Made by a program: the position numbers and the translations under genes. A model generated the notes under the pieces. The model saw nothing but the letters and a program-made list of their open reading frames with translations, was not told the origin of the DNA and ran no database searches. From positions 2,108,001 to 2,172,000 of the forward strand of contig JADLSH010000279.1 in assembly GCA_016169945.1 (NCBI GenBank): a stretch of DNA of 64,000 nt, written 5' to 3'. The first letter of the stretch is position 1. Each line of letters begins with the position of its first letter. The stretch comes from Trachythela sp. YZ-2020. Its lineage: Eukaryota; Cnidaria; Anthozoa; Malacalcyonacea; Clavulariidae. Below are positions 48,916-58,914 of the stretch, in pieces.

Positions 48916-50044
48916 ATTAAGACAATTAGATCAAGTATTATGTAGTACCTTGTATAATACTGTGTAATATGCAGTTTCGGTGTTTAGATTGACTCCATTT
49001 ACATGAGACTGGGACGAAGTTAATAGAACGGGACGAAAATTTAAATTCAATAATATTTATTCATGAAAACGGATCAGAGATAATTTTTGCGTACGTATCT
49101 CGAAAACGCAAACAATAAACAATGTGGTTAATTTTGTCTCAGCAGTTGTGTATTTTCGGCGTTATTCCAAAGATCAGAACTGTCAGAAATTATTTTGTGT
49201 TTACATTTATTTGCACTCCAATTTCGTCCCACTCTAACTTCGTCCACAATTTTGAAATAATGGAATTTTCAAGCAACAAATTAGTTATCATCTACATGTA
49301 TGACATGAAATACATATCTGACCAGTTAAAATAATTTATACAAAGAATAAACAGTTAATAGCTGTCCTAATATTGATCCCTGCATGTCATGGCACTCCAC
49401 ATGCATGCAATAACAGAAAATTACTACCCATGTTGATATGCCACATTGAAACTGATATGCTATTTGTCTTTTCTTATAATATTTCACCAATATATATTCA
49501 TTTTCAAAAATTTCGTAACATTGTACGAATTATGTATATTAATAAATAAGCTTTGAGCTTGAGTTTAGTTATTACTAAATCGTCATCTCCTCGTTCTAAG
49601 CCTTAGTTTTTCGCGCGGTTTTGGTAACTACATTTTCGAATGGGGCAGTCCGAGCTCGACAGGTTAGAGTGTTAGACGTAAACGCAGAATATATCGTATA
49701 AATTTGGTTTCTTTATGAAGTTTTTATTCGATCATAGTAAAATTAAACAAATAACAAATAATCCTGTTACTAACCATCGCCTATTTCGCTAAGTTACATA
49801 TTATATCATTAATCGCAAAATCAACTCTAACTTCTGTGAAGGCTTCCACATTTACATCTTTTCACGGTATAGTTTAGATCACAGTATAATAATTAATAAA
49901 CTCGTGTTATAAATATTACTATTAAGTTATTGCGATGAATGTCAATCCAATATATTGTCTGTGTGAATGAAAATTATGAAATGCTGAATATTCCTATTTG
50001 AATTCAAAATGTTCAAAAAATAATGCATGCGTATTTGTTCCGTG
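48916..50044. other. Spacer between convergent P4HTM and ubiquitin-like gene
   Basis: No gene is seen. The first part (about 49090-49380, with AATAAACAATGTGGTTAATT) is repeated at about 52550-52800 and 58140-58420. Possible poly(A) signals (AATAAA) for P4HTM lie near 49114 and 49545. Confidence 0.6.
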
Positions 50045-51350
50045 CTATTCAGCAATGTTACATGTTATAACTGATTTATCCACAATTTCGCAGTCAGATA
50101 GAGTTTTGTCGTCTTCCAGGATTTGTCCGTTAAACACAAGTTGTTGCATCTCTGTGGGGATCCCTCCTTTATTCTGGATTTTGACTTTTATTTCTTTTAT
50201 GGTTTCTTTACCATGAATGCCGGTGATGGTTAAAGTCTTGCCTGATGATGTTTTAACATATATTGCCCCACCACCTCCTCTCAGCCTGAGCATTAGGAGA
50301 ATGGTTGACTCATTCTCAATACCGTAATCTGCTAGGGTTCGACCATCTTCTAGCAGCTTTTCCGCAAGTACTAGCCGTTGTTGATCCGTAGGGAACCTAT
50401 ACTTTTGGTAAATTTTTTCTTTTAATTCTTTGATAGTGTTGTTTTCGTTATCGACCTGTATCGTCCACATTTTCATTGCGGTGCAACTTTTAACGAAGAC
50501 GATCATTCCTCCACGAAGTCTTAATACCAATTGCACGCTTGATCCGTTTTGAATATTATAGTTCGACAGCGTTCGGTCATCTTCAAGTTGCCTGCCGGCA
50601 AATATAAGCCGTTGTTGGTCAGAAGGAATGCTTTCTCTATTCTGTATCTTCGTTTTTACTTCCTCAATTGAGCTGTTTGGCTGAACATCGAGATTGAATT
50701 GACCATTTTGGGAAATTATAATGATACCGAAATTGTTGGTAATGTTAATGTTTATATTTGTCATTTGATTACTCAGAGCAGCGACATCCGAGGCTTCTGA
50801 TGCATCGCTGTTACACTTGCCACAAGCAGTAATGTTGACGATTCTAGAATTATTCTCGATGTGGATAGGTTGATGTTCAGTGGCAACAGGGCCGGATTAA
50901 CCATATGGCAGAAGCGGCATATGCCACGGGCCCCGCGCCTTCAAGGGGCCCCGCGCTTTAGGCTGGAAAGAAAAATAGAAAAAATACACGAAAAAACGAT
51001 AAATATATTTGTACTTGCTAGGATTCGAAGCACGACGTAGCAACTCGTTGCCGCACGCAATTAAGATTGCAATTCAACCATATATACTTAAAACGGGTTA
51101 ATTTTTTCAGGTTGTAGAGCAGTCGGAAAAAGCCAAAGGGGCCCCGCGCGAAAAAAAAATGCCACGGGCCCCGCGCCGCCTTAATCCGGCCCTGAGTGGC
51201 AATGTAGCTTTTGAGAGCGGCTTCGCTTTCGGTAGACGGCTGTAGACGTGGCAGATTCACTTCAGTCTCGTTTTCCATTACTCGTGCCATTCCACTGGCA
51301 ATATGATCCTCAACCAATAATTTGTCGATGTCTGAAGATTTAGAAGCCAT
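50045..51350 (-). pseudogene. Three-unit ubiquitin-like gene, split by a MITE
   Basis: Reading the minus strand, the gene opens at 51350 with MASKSSDIDKLLVEDHIASG and runs to ALKSYIAT, where a 308-base hAT MITE (50887-51194) interrupts it. On the other side the same frame resumes, [18 protein letters not shown]. Three ubiquitin-like units follow (ORF 50764-50045). Unit 1 has [36 protein letters not shown] and ends LVLRLRGG. Unit 2 has [19 protein letters not shown] and ends LMLRLRGG. Unit 3 ([19 protein letters not shown]) ends in NIAE without Gly-Gly. The RLRGG ends followed by a new unit resemble polyubiquitin processing sites. Lys48 is Arg in unit 1 and Gln in unit 3, and Lys63 is Asn in units 1 and 2. 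As sequenced, the full-length frame is broken. Translation from the Met at 50764 could still give a bare three-unit protein. Confidence 0.82.
50887..51194. mobile_element. hAT MITE inserted in the ubiquitin-like gene
   Basis: The element has perfect 14-base terminal inverted repeats, CAGGGCCGGATTAA and TTAATCCGGCCCTG. Direct 8-base copies of AGTGGCAA lie on each side (50879-50886 and 51195-51202). These are the hallmarks of the hAT superfamily. GGGCCCCGCGC motifs recur inside. Removing the element and one target copy restores the host frame that its paralogs keep ([15 protein letters not shown] at 61.8 kb). Confidence 0.92.
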
Positions 51351-51744
51351 TTAGTTGAAGATTTGCAGTCTTATACTCTTATTGAGATCGTAAAAATACA
51401 AGCTTTCGGAGGTTTGATATTCTGTGACTGTGTTTACGCAATATTCCTAGTCTCCCTCGCAACTGCTATTTGCGTCATACCTCCACATGAGCAGTTGCTT
51501 ACTTTCACATAACATTCTATTCCCGAGCGTTAACTAATCACAGCTTATAGCTCTTAAAAATCAAGAGCCGCCGCGCCAAATTATATATTCAAGATAGAAA
51601 CAAAATGCATAAATGTCATAACATGGCATTGAGAATAGATATTTTCACAGCAGCGAGAGGACAATGGAACTTCGAATCACTAATCGTGACTGCAGGATGT
51701 CACAGTAAGTAATTGTTATGTGTTAAGTGTTAAGTAATGCAAAG
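51351..51744. other. 5' flank of the ubiquitin-like gene
   Basis: This is the likely promoter side of the minus-strand gene. I can name no motif with confidence. From about 51745 the sequence becomes a copy of the region around the P4HTM last exon. Confidence 0.4.
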
Positions 51745-51873
51745 GCATATTACATGGGTGGCAACGCAGGCATAAGTGTTAGCCAGTCAGTCGAATATGT
51801 CTATTGGATCAGGTCTACTGAGCTTTATATACTGATATAAGAATACATATTCTTCTTGTTTGCTTCAATATAG

Positions 51874-52133
51874 TATCTGAAATCCTGAACAAAATGTTCA
51901 ACCTCAGCAAGCGATGCCATACTTCAAACCTGCTTATTCCCGCGAAGAAAGGCACAGTTATAATGTGGTATAACCACGAGGTGGACCCCCGGTCAGGCTG
52001 GCTAGGAGACTTGGATTACCATACAATTCACGGGGGGTGTGATGTACTGCAAGGAGAGAAGTGGATTGCTAACTCGTGGATAAATGCGCCTACCCCTGAA
52101 TCTGCGCATGCCTCCAGTGTATTTTATAGATGA
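51874..52133 (+). pseudogene. P4HTM: Orphan duplicate of the P4HTM last exon
   Basis: This is a near-identical copy of 48655-48915, including the upstream acceptor (CAATATAG) and the stop. It keeps KKGTVIMWYNHEVDP and HGGCDVLQGEKWIANSWI. Just after the acceptor, however, one base is deleted (AATCCTGAAC instead of AATCCTTAAAC). The spliced frame therefore meets TGA at codon five. No other P4HTM exons lie nearby. It is a dead duplicate exon, although it could still be picked up by splicing from the intact gene upstream. Confidence 0.85.
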
Positions 52134-52228
52134 ATTAAGACAATTAGATCAAGTATTATGAAGTACCTTGTATAATACTGTGTAATATGCAGTTTCGGTG
52201 TTTAGATTGACTCCATTTACATGAGACT

Positions 52229-52460
52229 GGCCGTTTTCACACTAGAAGACGAACAAGTCGTCTAGACGAACAAATCGTCTCAGTCGGACAAATAGTCTGA
52301 TGTGAAAACAAGTCGGACAAAATTTCAGACGAACAAATCGTCTAAATTTGTCCGACCCTCTGTCCGTCTGTTAAGACGATTTTTCGAAGACGATTTAATC
52401 GTCTGGACGAACAAGTCATCGAAAAACGTCTTGGATTCATACACGTCGAACAAAGTACAC
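52229..52460. repeat. MITE inserted in the duplicated P4HTM flank
   Basis: The original copy reads CATGAGACTGGGACGAAG at about 49002. Here the same place opens with GGCCGTTTTCACACTAGAAG and is followed by many inverted words (GACGAACAAATCGTCT, TCAGACGAACAAATCGTCTA). The right border is uncertain. Confidence 0.55.
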
Positions 52461-52797
52461 GAACAAATTAAAATATTGCGGTATCTAAATCGCGAGGAGA
52501 ATGGAAATGTGTTTATTTTGGTTTCTTTTGCGTACGTATCACGAAAACGCCAACAATAAACAATGTGGTTAATTTTGTCTCAGCAGTTGTGTATTTTCGG
52601 CGTTATTCCAAAGCTCAGAACTGTCAGAAATTATTTTGTGTTGACATTTATTCCACTCCGATTTCGTAGATGCAAAACATTAACCATAACGAAATATTCC
52701 CGCTCTAACTTCGTCACCATTTTGAAATCTGACCAGTTAAAATCATTTATACAAAGAATAAATAATCAATAGCGGTCCTAATATTGATCCCTGCATC

Positions 52798-53353
52798 TTA
52801 TACCACCTCCTCTCACTCTGAGTGCCAAATGAACTGTTGACTCCTTCTCAACTGATACCGTACTCTTTTAGGGTTCGGACCATCTTCTAGCTCAGTGCTT
52901 TCCCCTAAATATTATCCGTAGTTGATCCGCAGGGCACTCATACGTTTGGTGAATTTTTTCTTTTAATTTGCTGATAGTGTTGTCCTTGTCGACAAATATG
53001 GTCAGCGTTTCACCAGTGAAAGTTTTAACGAAGACCTGCATTCCTCCACGAAGTCGTAATATGTTGAATGTTTATATTTGTCATTTAATTACTCAGAGCA
53101 GCGACATCCGAGGCTTCAGATGCATCGCTGTCACACTTGACACAAGCAATAATGTTGACCATTCTAGACTTATTGTCGATGTGGATAGGTTGATGTTCAG
53201 AAGCAATGTAGCTTTTGAGAGCAGCTTCGCTCTCGGTTCACAGCTGTAGCTGTAGCAGATTCACTTCAGTCTCGTTGTTTGCCATTACTTGTGCTATTTC
53301 ACTGGCAATATAATTCTCAATCATTTGTCGATGTCTGAAGTTTTAGAAGCAAT
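52798..53353 (-). pseudogene. Ubiquitin-like gene relic with internal deletion
   Basis: The minus strand starts with a decayed version of the N-terminal region (53353-53090). It jumps from MTNINI straight to the end of unit 1 (LRLRGG in a shifted frame), and then enters a unit MQVFVKTFTGETLTIFVDKD, QTYECPADQLRIIFRGK. Two small insertions follow (an extra CTGA after GGGGAAAGCA, and an extra C in GGTCCGAACC). The tail still spells LALRVRGGG in one frame. The deletion and frameshifts make it non-functional. Interestingly its unit 2 is closer to true ubiquitin (MQVFVKTFTGETLT) than the corresponding unit of the 50 kb gene. Confidence 0.8.
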
Positions 53354-53995
53354 TTAGCTGAATATTTGTAGTCTTATAGCCCTTATCAAGAGCGTAAAAA
53401 TACAAGCTTTCGTAGGTTTGATAATCTGTGAGCTCTCATCGAAGCTTCCTTGTTGAAATATGTGCGTTGAAAAAGAGTTTGACTGGGAATTCCAAGAATT
53501 ATGCAATATTCCTGGATAGGCAACATAGACTCGTAGTCGATTTTTTCCTTATTCACTCCATTCAGTTCACGTTTTGTTTGACGTCGCTGTCGGGTTACTG
53601 CGGTGATGATTGTTTCAGAACACTCTATTTTTGACATCATGGTGAAATGGCATTAGGGAGTTTAAGCTTTACGTTTGAGGGCAACGCCAACGGAAAACGG
53701 CAGAGACAATTTTTCTTTGCAGAATTTTCGCTTAACTTCTTCACTTCATATTTTCTTTCTTATCTCAAAAGAGATCATACATCACAGTTTTAAAATAGCA
53801 AGTTCATTTTCCCTTTATTGCTTTAGAGCGTAAAAATTTTCTTTGCCTGGCGTTTGTCGTTTGACGTAAGAACGCGAAGCTTAAACTCTCTATTATCTAC
53901 AGTCAAACTACTACAGTAAGAAATCTGCATATGGCTTCGTCCTTATAATTTTTCCTGACACTTCGACAGTCCTCAAAGTTGCTAATTATCCCTCG
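53354..53995. other. Spacer with a MITE
   Basis: The part before 53640 resembles the 5' flank of the 50 kb ubiquitin-like gene (ATACAAGCTTTCGTAGGTTT). A foldback element fills 53657-53891. No gene is seen. Confidence 0.5.
53657..53891. repeat. Foldback MITE
   Basis: Left end GAGTTTAAGCTTTACGTTTG; right end CGCGAAGCTTAAACTCTC. The inner arms GGCAACGCCAACGG and the AATTTTTCTTTGC / GTAAAAATTTTCTTTGC words support an inverted structure. Confidence 0.65.
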
Positions 53996-54181
53996 AGTCT
54001 TCGCCTGTTCGCGGGCTATGAAAATGTACGCGAGGATAGGCTGAGCATCTCCCCTTTCGATCTTCCTTTCCCATCACTTCCCATTCCATATTTCCGGCCC
54101 CCGCGCCTATATCCCATCACTGATCTCTATTGGCCACTGATCTCTATTAAGCAAGCGACTGGGGACGATGCAGTAACTCTT

Positions 54182-54273
54182 TAGCCTGCGTGGCAGGCGT
54201 TCTATTGTGGGGGAGGGAGTTTTGTTTAGAGCGGCGCTTTTTTTAGAGCATGGAACGCCTGCCACGCAGGCTA
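54182..54273. repeat. Small MITE (TAGCCTGCGTGGCAGGCG ends)
   Basis: TAGCCTGCGTGGCAGGCGTT at the left is inverted at the right as AACGCCTGCCACGCAGGCTA. It lies within an insert missing from the second copy of the duplication. Confidence 0.85.
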
Positions 54274-54430
54274 GTAGTTCTTCGGCTGATTATATGGAGG
54301 GCTTAATTTCTAATCCTGATATTGTTTGAGTGTTACATGTCCAAAAGTTTCGATCTGGGCTAAAATAATAAAAAAAAGCTCGTATAGTCCACGCAGTTGC
54401 TTCAGAAAACGTTGCAATTTCAGAACCTAT

Positions 54431-54730
54431 TTAACAATTAGATTATGAGCTCAAGATTTCTATGAGGTGATAGTTGATGAGGGCGAAGCCCGAATGAACT
54501 ATCATCTCATAGAAATCGAGAGCGAATAATCTAATTGTTTTAGTAGAAACCAGCAAGAAAACAGTATTTCAAAACGTTTTTCATGATTTATTGAAATAAA
54601 TTCGTTAAAAATCGCGCCGAGGAGATGGCTGTTTCGCTACTCGCTATCTATCGGCAATTAGATAGCGAGTAGCGTAGCCAATCGAATTACAGCATTTGCA
54701 ATAGTATACTAGTATGATTCTACTAATACT
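54431..54730. repeat. Insert with two hairpins
   Basis: AACAATTAGATTATGAGCTC ... GAGCGAATAATCTAATTGTT form one inverted pair (54431-54540). CTACTCGCTATCTATCGGC ... TTAGATAGCGAGTAG form another (about 54634-54673). The insert is absent from the second duplication copy. No coding sequence is seen. Confidence 0.65.
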
Positions 54731-56418
54731 ATTAGGTTGGCACGCGACTGGACTTGTAATAAAATTATCCCGATTCTTTCAAGTAATCCAGTCCGGCTAA
54801 ATTGATCTTCACGAGACTCTTTGATGAAAGTAAAATTAATAAGCAATTTTCTTCATCCCGGACTAAAAGTTCCCTAACATTATACATAACAAAAGTGTTT
54901 TGTCTCAAAATCAATATATACAGTTGTTCAGGTTATAGTAACTTCGGAAATATAATAATGCCAGGACGAATGTACATCCTTTTTTCATAAAATTTTATTC
55001 AAAGTTTACTTGTTGTTCTGAACAACACTACATTACATTCATTACCAAAATTTAAGCTTTCAGAAATACTTCTGTACAGTCGATCTTATTGTCCTGATTA
55101 CTGTTATTGACAACAAATTGACAACATAATTGATAATCCATCAGTTATTGCTCTATGCTCAAAAAACCTATCTAAGTGCGAGAAGGAAATCGGAAAAACT
55201 GAGGGCTACTATAAGAATGCCGTTCATATGATGCCAACACTTATGCTAAGGCTGGACAATCAGGGAGGCCAGGAAAAAACCCGCAGTGCAGGAAAACCTG
55301 GGTGGGGCCAAGACCTCCAGCAGCTCCCCACATAGCTATCTTTACAAATGTACGAAGTATCAGCATCAACGTTAAACAGCATCATGCCGAACGGAAAAGT
55401 TATGCATGGGGTTTAAATTATGCAAGTTTAAATTATGAAAATAGGGGCAAAGCCCTAAGATTAAACTATAAAAACTTTGCGTTGTAAACTAGCTGAAGCC
55501 CAGTATGAATTTCATCCTCGCAATGCATGCAATAATGAGAACAACATAAATCATATGATAAAATGTACCAGTCAGAGTTCATAATTTAGCTGAGAACGAC
55601 GAAGCAGCAAATCAGGGATTGAGGTGGAATTCAGGAATTAACATCGCCAGATTTCATTCATATCTTTACTCCAGAACGATGAAGCAGCAAACCAGGGATT
55701 GAGGTGGAATTCAGGAATTAACATTGCCAGATTTCATTCATATCTTTACTCCGAGCTTTACTTCGTCTTACTAACAAAGAAAAAACGGGAAGAAAACAAG
55801 TATACTCTGCAGTGGGAAATTTGGTAAAGAGCGATCTTTTATGTGACAGTAAATATCTATACCATGACCATGTCATTTTGAAAAAGGGCAAACCGTTCTT
55901 GACTAGGGACTAAACCAGCATTTACGGAGAGTACTTTCCTAGCTTTGCTCCGGTTCAAGATGTCCAAAATAAAGAACTATGCAGCACTATATATCTTCCA
56001 CTGCAGTTTCGGTAAGCGAAGTGAGTGACATAGATACCACGCGAATTGAATCTCTGACTTAAACACTATACCAGACATAGTAGAGGTTTTAAATTCGAGG
56101 TTTGATAGGTAAAGCCTTGTATCCTTGTAGCCTGATCAGAGAGCACATTTACGATCGAAGGGTTAGTTTGGGGCTTATCCAAACCCATCCTGTCATTTGG
56201 CTGTCAACATTCCCTGTGGGAGGAAACCGGAGTACCCGGAGAAAATCCACTACTTTCGGTAGGGCGTTGATTGACTCTTTTCACATAAGTGTCATGACTT
56301 CCCAGCGAGAATCAAAACCACGATCTCAGAGGTGAAAGGCGCTTCCTCTGACGACTGTGCCATCGAAGCCCCATAAAACGTTAAAAGTATACATATACTG
56401 ATATAGTTATAATAATTA

Positions 56419-56602
56419 GGCTACGTTCACAGGAGACCGGACGAATTCCGGACCGTACTCAAATTCGTCCGGTTCCACATGTTAACACGGCAATTCGTAC
56501 GATTAGTTCTGCTAGAATTCGTCCGGTTTCCCGTGTGAACAAGTAGAACCGGACGAATTTGAGTACGGTCCGGAGTTCGTCCGGTCTCGTGTGAACGTAG
56601 TC
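56419..56602. repeat. Palindromic MITE, copy 1
   Basis: GGCTACGTTCACAGGAGACC at the left and GGTCTCGTGTGAACGTAGTC at the right are inverted. GACGAATTCCGGACCGTACT and its complement form the inner arms. It lies just 3' of the ubiquitin-like gene. An identical element is at 60748-60930. Confidence 0.85.
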
Positions 56603-56689
56603 TAAGAAACGAACTCACTCGGTTTTTGGGTCCCAGAAATAGGATTAGGAGCGAGTTGCCAAAGTTCAATTAACTACCTCTACATTTCT

Positions 56690-57772
56690 TTATGTACTTT
56701 TGTCCAGTTTGGCTTGGCACGTAGTTTTAAAGCTGAGAGGTGCTGCCGTTGGGGACGACGACGTGTCCAAGACAAAATTCCGACCTGTTGCGTAGCCATC
56801 TTTGACGTTCTTGTTCGATTGACTACAATCAAGCTGCCTCCCGCCAAAGGTAATCCTTTGCTGATCTTGTAGAATGCTTGTAGAATGAATTGTTTTGTTA
56901 GGCTGCCCATAAAAGTTGAACGTGCCATTCGGGGAGATTATGACGATACCATTATTGTTAGTTACGTTAATGTCTGGTATATTTGCGACGACGTGCTCAG
57001 GACAAAATTCCGACCTGTTGCGTAGACCATCTTTGAAGTTCTTGTTCGATTGACTACAATGAAGCTGCTTCCCGCCAATGACAATCCTTTGTTGATCTTG
57101 TAAAATGCTTTTTGGATCTTGAATAGTTGATTTTAACTGCTCAATTGTTTGGTTAGGCTGCCCATAAAAGTTGAACGTGCCGTTCGGGGAGATTATGACG
57201 ATACCATTATTGTTAGTTACGTTAATATCTAGTATATTTGCCGCGACGACGTGCTCAAGACAAAATTCCGACCTGTTGCGTAGACCATCTTTGACGTTCT
57301 TGTTCGATTGACTACAATCAAGCTGCTTCCCGCCAAAGGTAATCCTTTGTTGATCTTGTAGAATGCTTTTTGTATCTTCGGGCTGCACATCAAAGTTGAA
57401 CATGCCATACGGGGAAATTATGACGATACCATTATTGTTAGTTATGTTAATATTGTTTAGAATATTTGCTAGTTCTTTGCTCAAAGCGGTGACATCCGAG
57501 GCTTCTGACACATCGCTGTTACACTTGCCATCAGTGGTAATGATGATAATACTAGAGTTATTGTCAATGTGGATAGGTTGAGGTTCAGGAGCATTGTAGA
57601 TTTTGAATGTGGCTTCGCCTTCGGTTGTCGAAGTGCACTGGTGTACAAGTTGTTTCTCTTCAGCCGAACCGTCGTCGTCGAACACGACGTTTGACAGTTC
57701 CTGGGATCTTTCTTTAGGATTCCCAATCAATGATTCGTCGATAATTTTTTTCTCTGAAGTATTGGAAGTCAT
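56690..57772 (-). CDS. Ubiquitin-like repeat protein with frame-shifted unit tails (copy 1)
   Basis: I start it at the Met at 57772 (MTSNTSEKKIIDESL), which aligns with its paralogs, rather than at the ORF's first ATG (57790). The N-terminal region ends QPIHIDNNSSIIIITTDGKC. Three ubiquitin-like units follow: INITNNNGIVIISPYGMFNF, INVTNNNGIVIISPNGTFNF and a third the same. Each has ILQDQQR(I/V) and GGKQL like [15 protein letters not shown] of ubiquitin. After that, in units 1 and 2, the protein reads DCSQSNKNVKDGLRNRSEF instead of a -RTL...LRLRGG tail. The DNA aligns with the tail of the 50 kb gene in another frame (RNFVLSTSS matching VQLVLRLRG). In unit 3 a one-base deletion returns to the old frame (KDGYATGRNFVLDTSSS). 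No Gly-Gly end exists, so conjugation is unlikely. The frame is otherwise open over about 360 codons. Confidence 0.72.
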   Translation of the reverse strand: MTSNTSEKKIIDESLIGNPKERSQELSNVVFDDDGSAEEKQLVHQCTSTTEGEATFKIYNAPEPQPIHIDNNSSIIIITTDGKCNSDVSEASDVTALSKELANILNNINITNNNGIVIISPYGMFNFDVQPEDTKSILQDQQRITFGGKQLDCSQSNKNVKDGLRNRSEFCLEHVVAANILDINVTNNNGIVIISPNGTFNFYGQPNQTIEQLKSTIQDPKSILQDQQRIVIGGKQLHCSQSNKNFKDGLRNRSEFCPEHVVANIPDINVTNNNGIVIISPNGTFNFYGQPNKTIHSTSILQDQQRITFGGRQLDCSQSNKNVKDGYATGRNFVLDTSSSPTAAPLSFKTTCQAKLDKST

Positions 57773-57900
57773 TCTGTTGAGGATTTCCAAGTAGATTTTC
57801 AGTGAATCAGTCTTTGTTGTTCGTGAACGATATCGGAATATACTGAAATGTGTTGAAACACATCAACTCCAAGAAATATGATTCCAAGAAATACTTATGC

Positions 57901-58424
57901 AAATCTGCTTTCGCTTAATTAATACGCAACCTCGTACCCAGAGCCAGACTGCACTCGGTCGTATGGCACAAGATTGGGCTCAGCCTTTTTGTCTAGTCGT
58001 TAGCGTATTCTTCGTTCCTTGTGGTCTGTTATTTTCGCAACAAAACCCAGACGTACCTCTGCCAATATACATAGCACTATTTTCACCTTGTTCGTATAGT
58101 CTAGACAATTCATAATTCACGCGAATACGGATGATTGTTTTGCCGAATGAGTGTATTTTCGGCGCTATTCCAAAGATCAGAACTGTCAGAAATTATTTTG
58201 TGTTTACATTTATTCCACTCCGATTTCGTAGATGCAAAACATTAACCATAACGAAATCTTCCCACTCTAACTTCGTCCACCATTTTGAAATAATGGAATT
58301 TTCAAGCAACAAATGAGTTATCATCTACATGACATGGAAATGTAGGTACATATCTGACCAGTTAAAATAATTTATACAAAGAATAAATAATCAATAGCGG
58401 TCCTAATATTGATACCTGCGTATT
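57901..58424. other. Spacer joining two duplication blocks
   Basis: The stretch 57898-58110 (AAATCTGCTTTCGCTTAATT) reappears at 63688-63870, after the transposon that follows the second copy. From about 58140 to 58424 it is a third copy of the sequence that lies beyond the P4HTM last exon. No gene is present. Confidence 0.6.
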
Positions 58425-58664
58425 ATACCACCTCCTCTCACTCTGAGTGCCAAATAAACTGTTGACTCTTTCTCAACTGATACCGTACTCCTTTAGGGTT
58501 CGACCATCTTCTAGCTGCTTTCCCCTAAATATTATCCGTAGTTGATCCGCAGGGCACTCATACGTTTGGTAATTTTTTTCTTTTAATTCGCTGATAGTGT
58601 TGTCCTTGTCGACAAATATGGTCAGCGTTTCACCAGTGAAAGTTTTAACGAAGAAAAAACACAA
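58425..58664 (-). pseudogene. Single ubiquitin-like unit relic with frameshift
   Basis: The minus strand reads FVKTFTGETLTIFVDKDNTI, YECPADQLRIIFRGKQLEDG and RTLKEYGIS and then stops. In the next frame it continues VEKESTVYLALRVRGGG, matching ...[18 protein letters not shown] of ubiquitin. It is one complete unit with a single frameshift and no N-terminal region. Lys48 of the ubiquitin numbering is kept (RGKQLEDG). Confidence 0.8.
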
Positions 58665-58774
58665 AGGAAATCACCACCGTATCGTTGTCTTGATACCACG
58701 GTAATAAACACCCATAAATTAACTCAACTTTCGCGTTGAATTTCTCTTTAAATACTGGTTTGTTTGAGAAGCTA

Positions 58775-58914
58775 TATCATACACTCGAAGTCGTTTATTA
58801 TAGTGATTTAAAAACACCTCAAAGTATGCTAAAAAACTCGGCTAGCGCCTTGTTTTTCAACACACTTTTCGGTGTTTCAAATCACTATAATAAACTCCTT
58901 CTCGTGTATGATAT
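58775..58914. repeat. Palindromic MITE
   Basis: TATCATACACTCGAAGTCGT and TTATTATAGTGATTT at the left are inverted at the right as AAATCACTATAATAA and CTCGTGTATGATA. Confidence 0.8.

Larger units (their letters stand above)
53996..57900. repeat. Segmental duplication, copy 1
   Basis: Starting at CGAGTCTTCGCCTGTTCGCG, this block matches 58920-62100 through the spacer, a small MITE and the complete minus-strand ubiquitin-like gene. Copy 1 carries two extra inserts (about 54164-54316 and 54432-54730) that are absent from copy 2. Confidence 0.85.

Noticed and set aside
55302..56335. Small plus-strand frames inside the segmental duplication
   Set aside because: They are not kept open in the second copy (59.8-60.7 kb), where indels break them.
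56427..56669. 80-codon minus-strand frame (twin at 60755-60997)
   Set aside because: Mostly the translation of a palindromic MITE. It is open in both copies only because the DNA is nearly identical.
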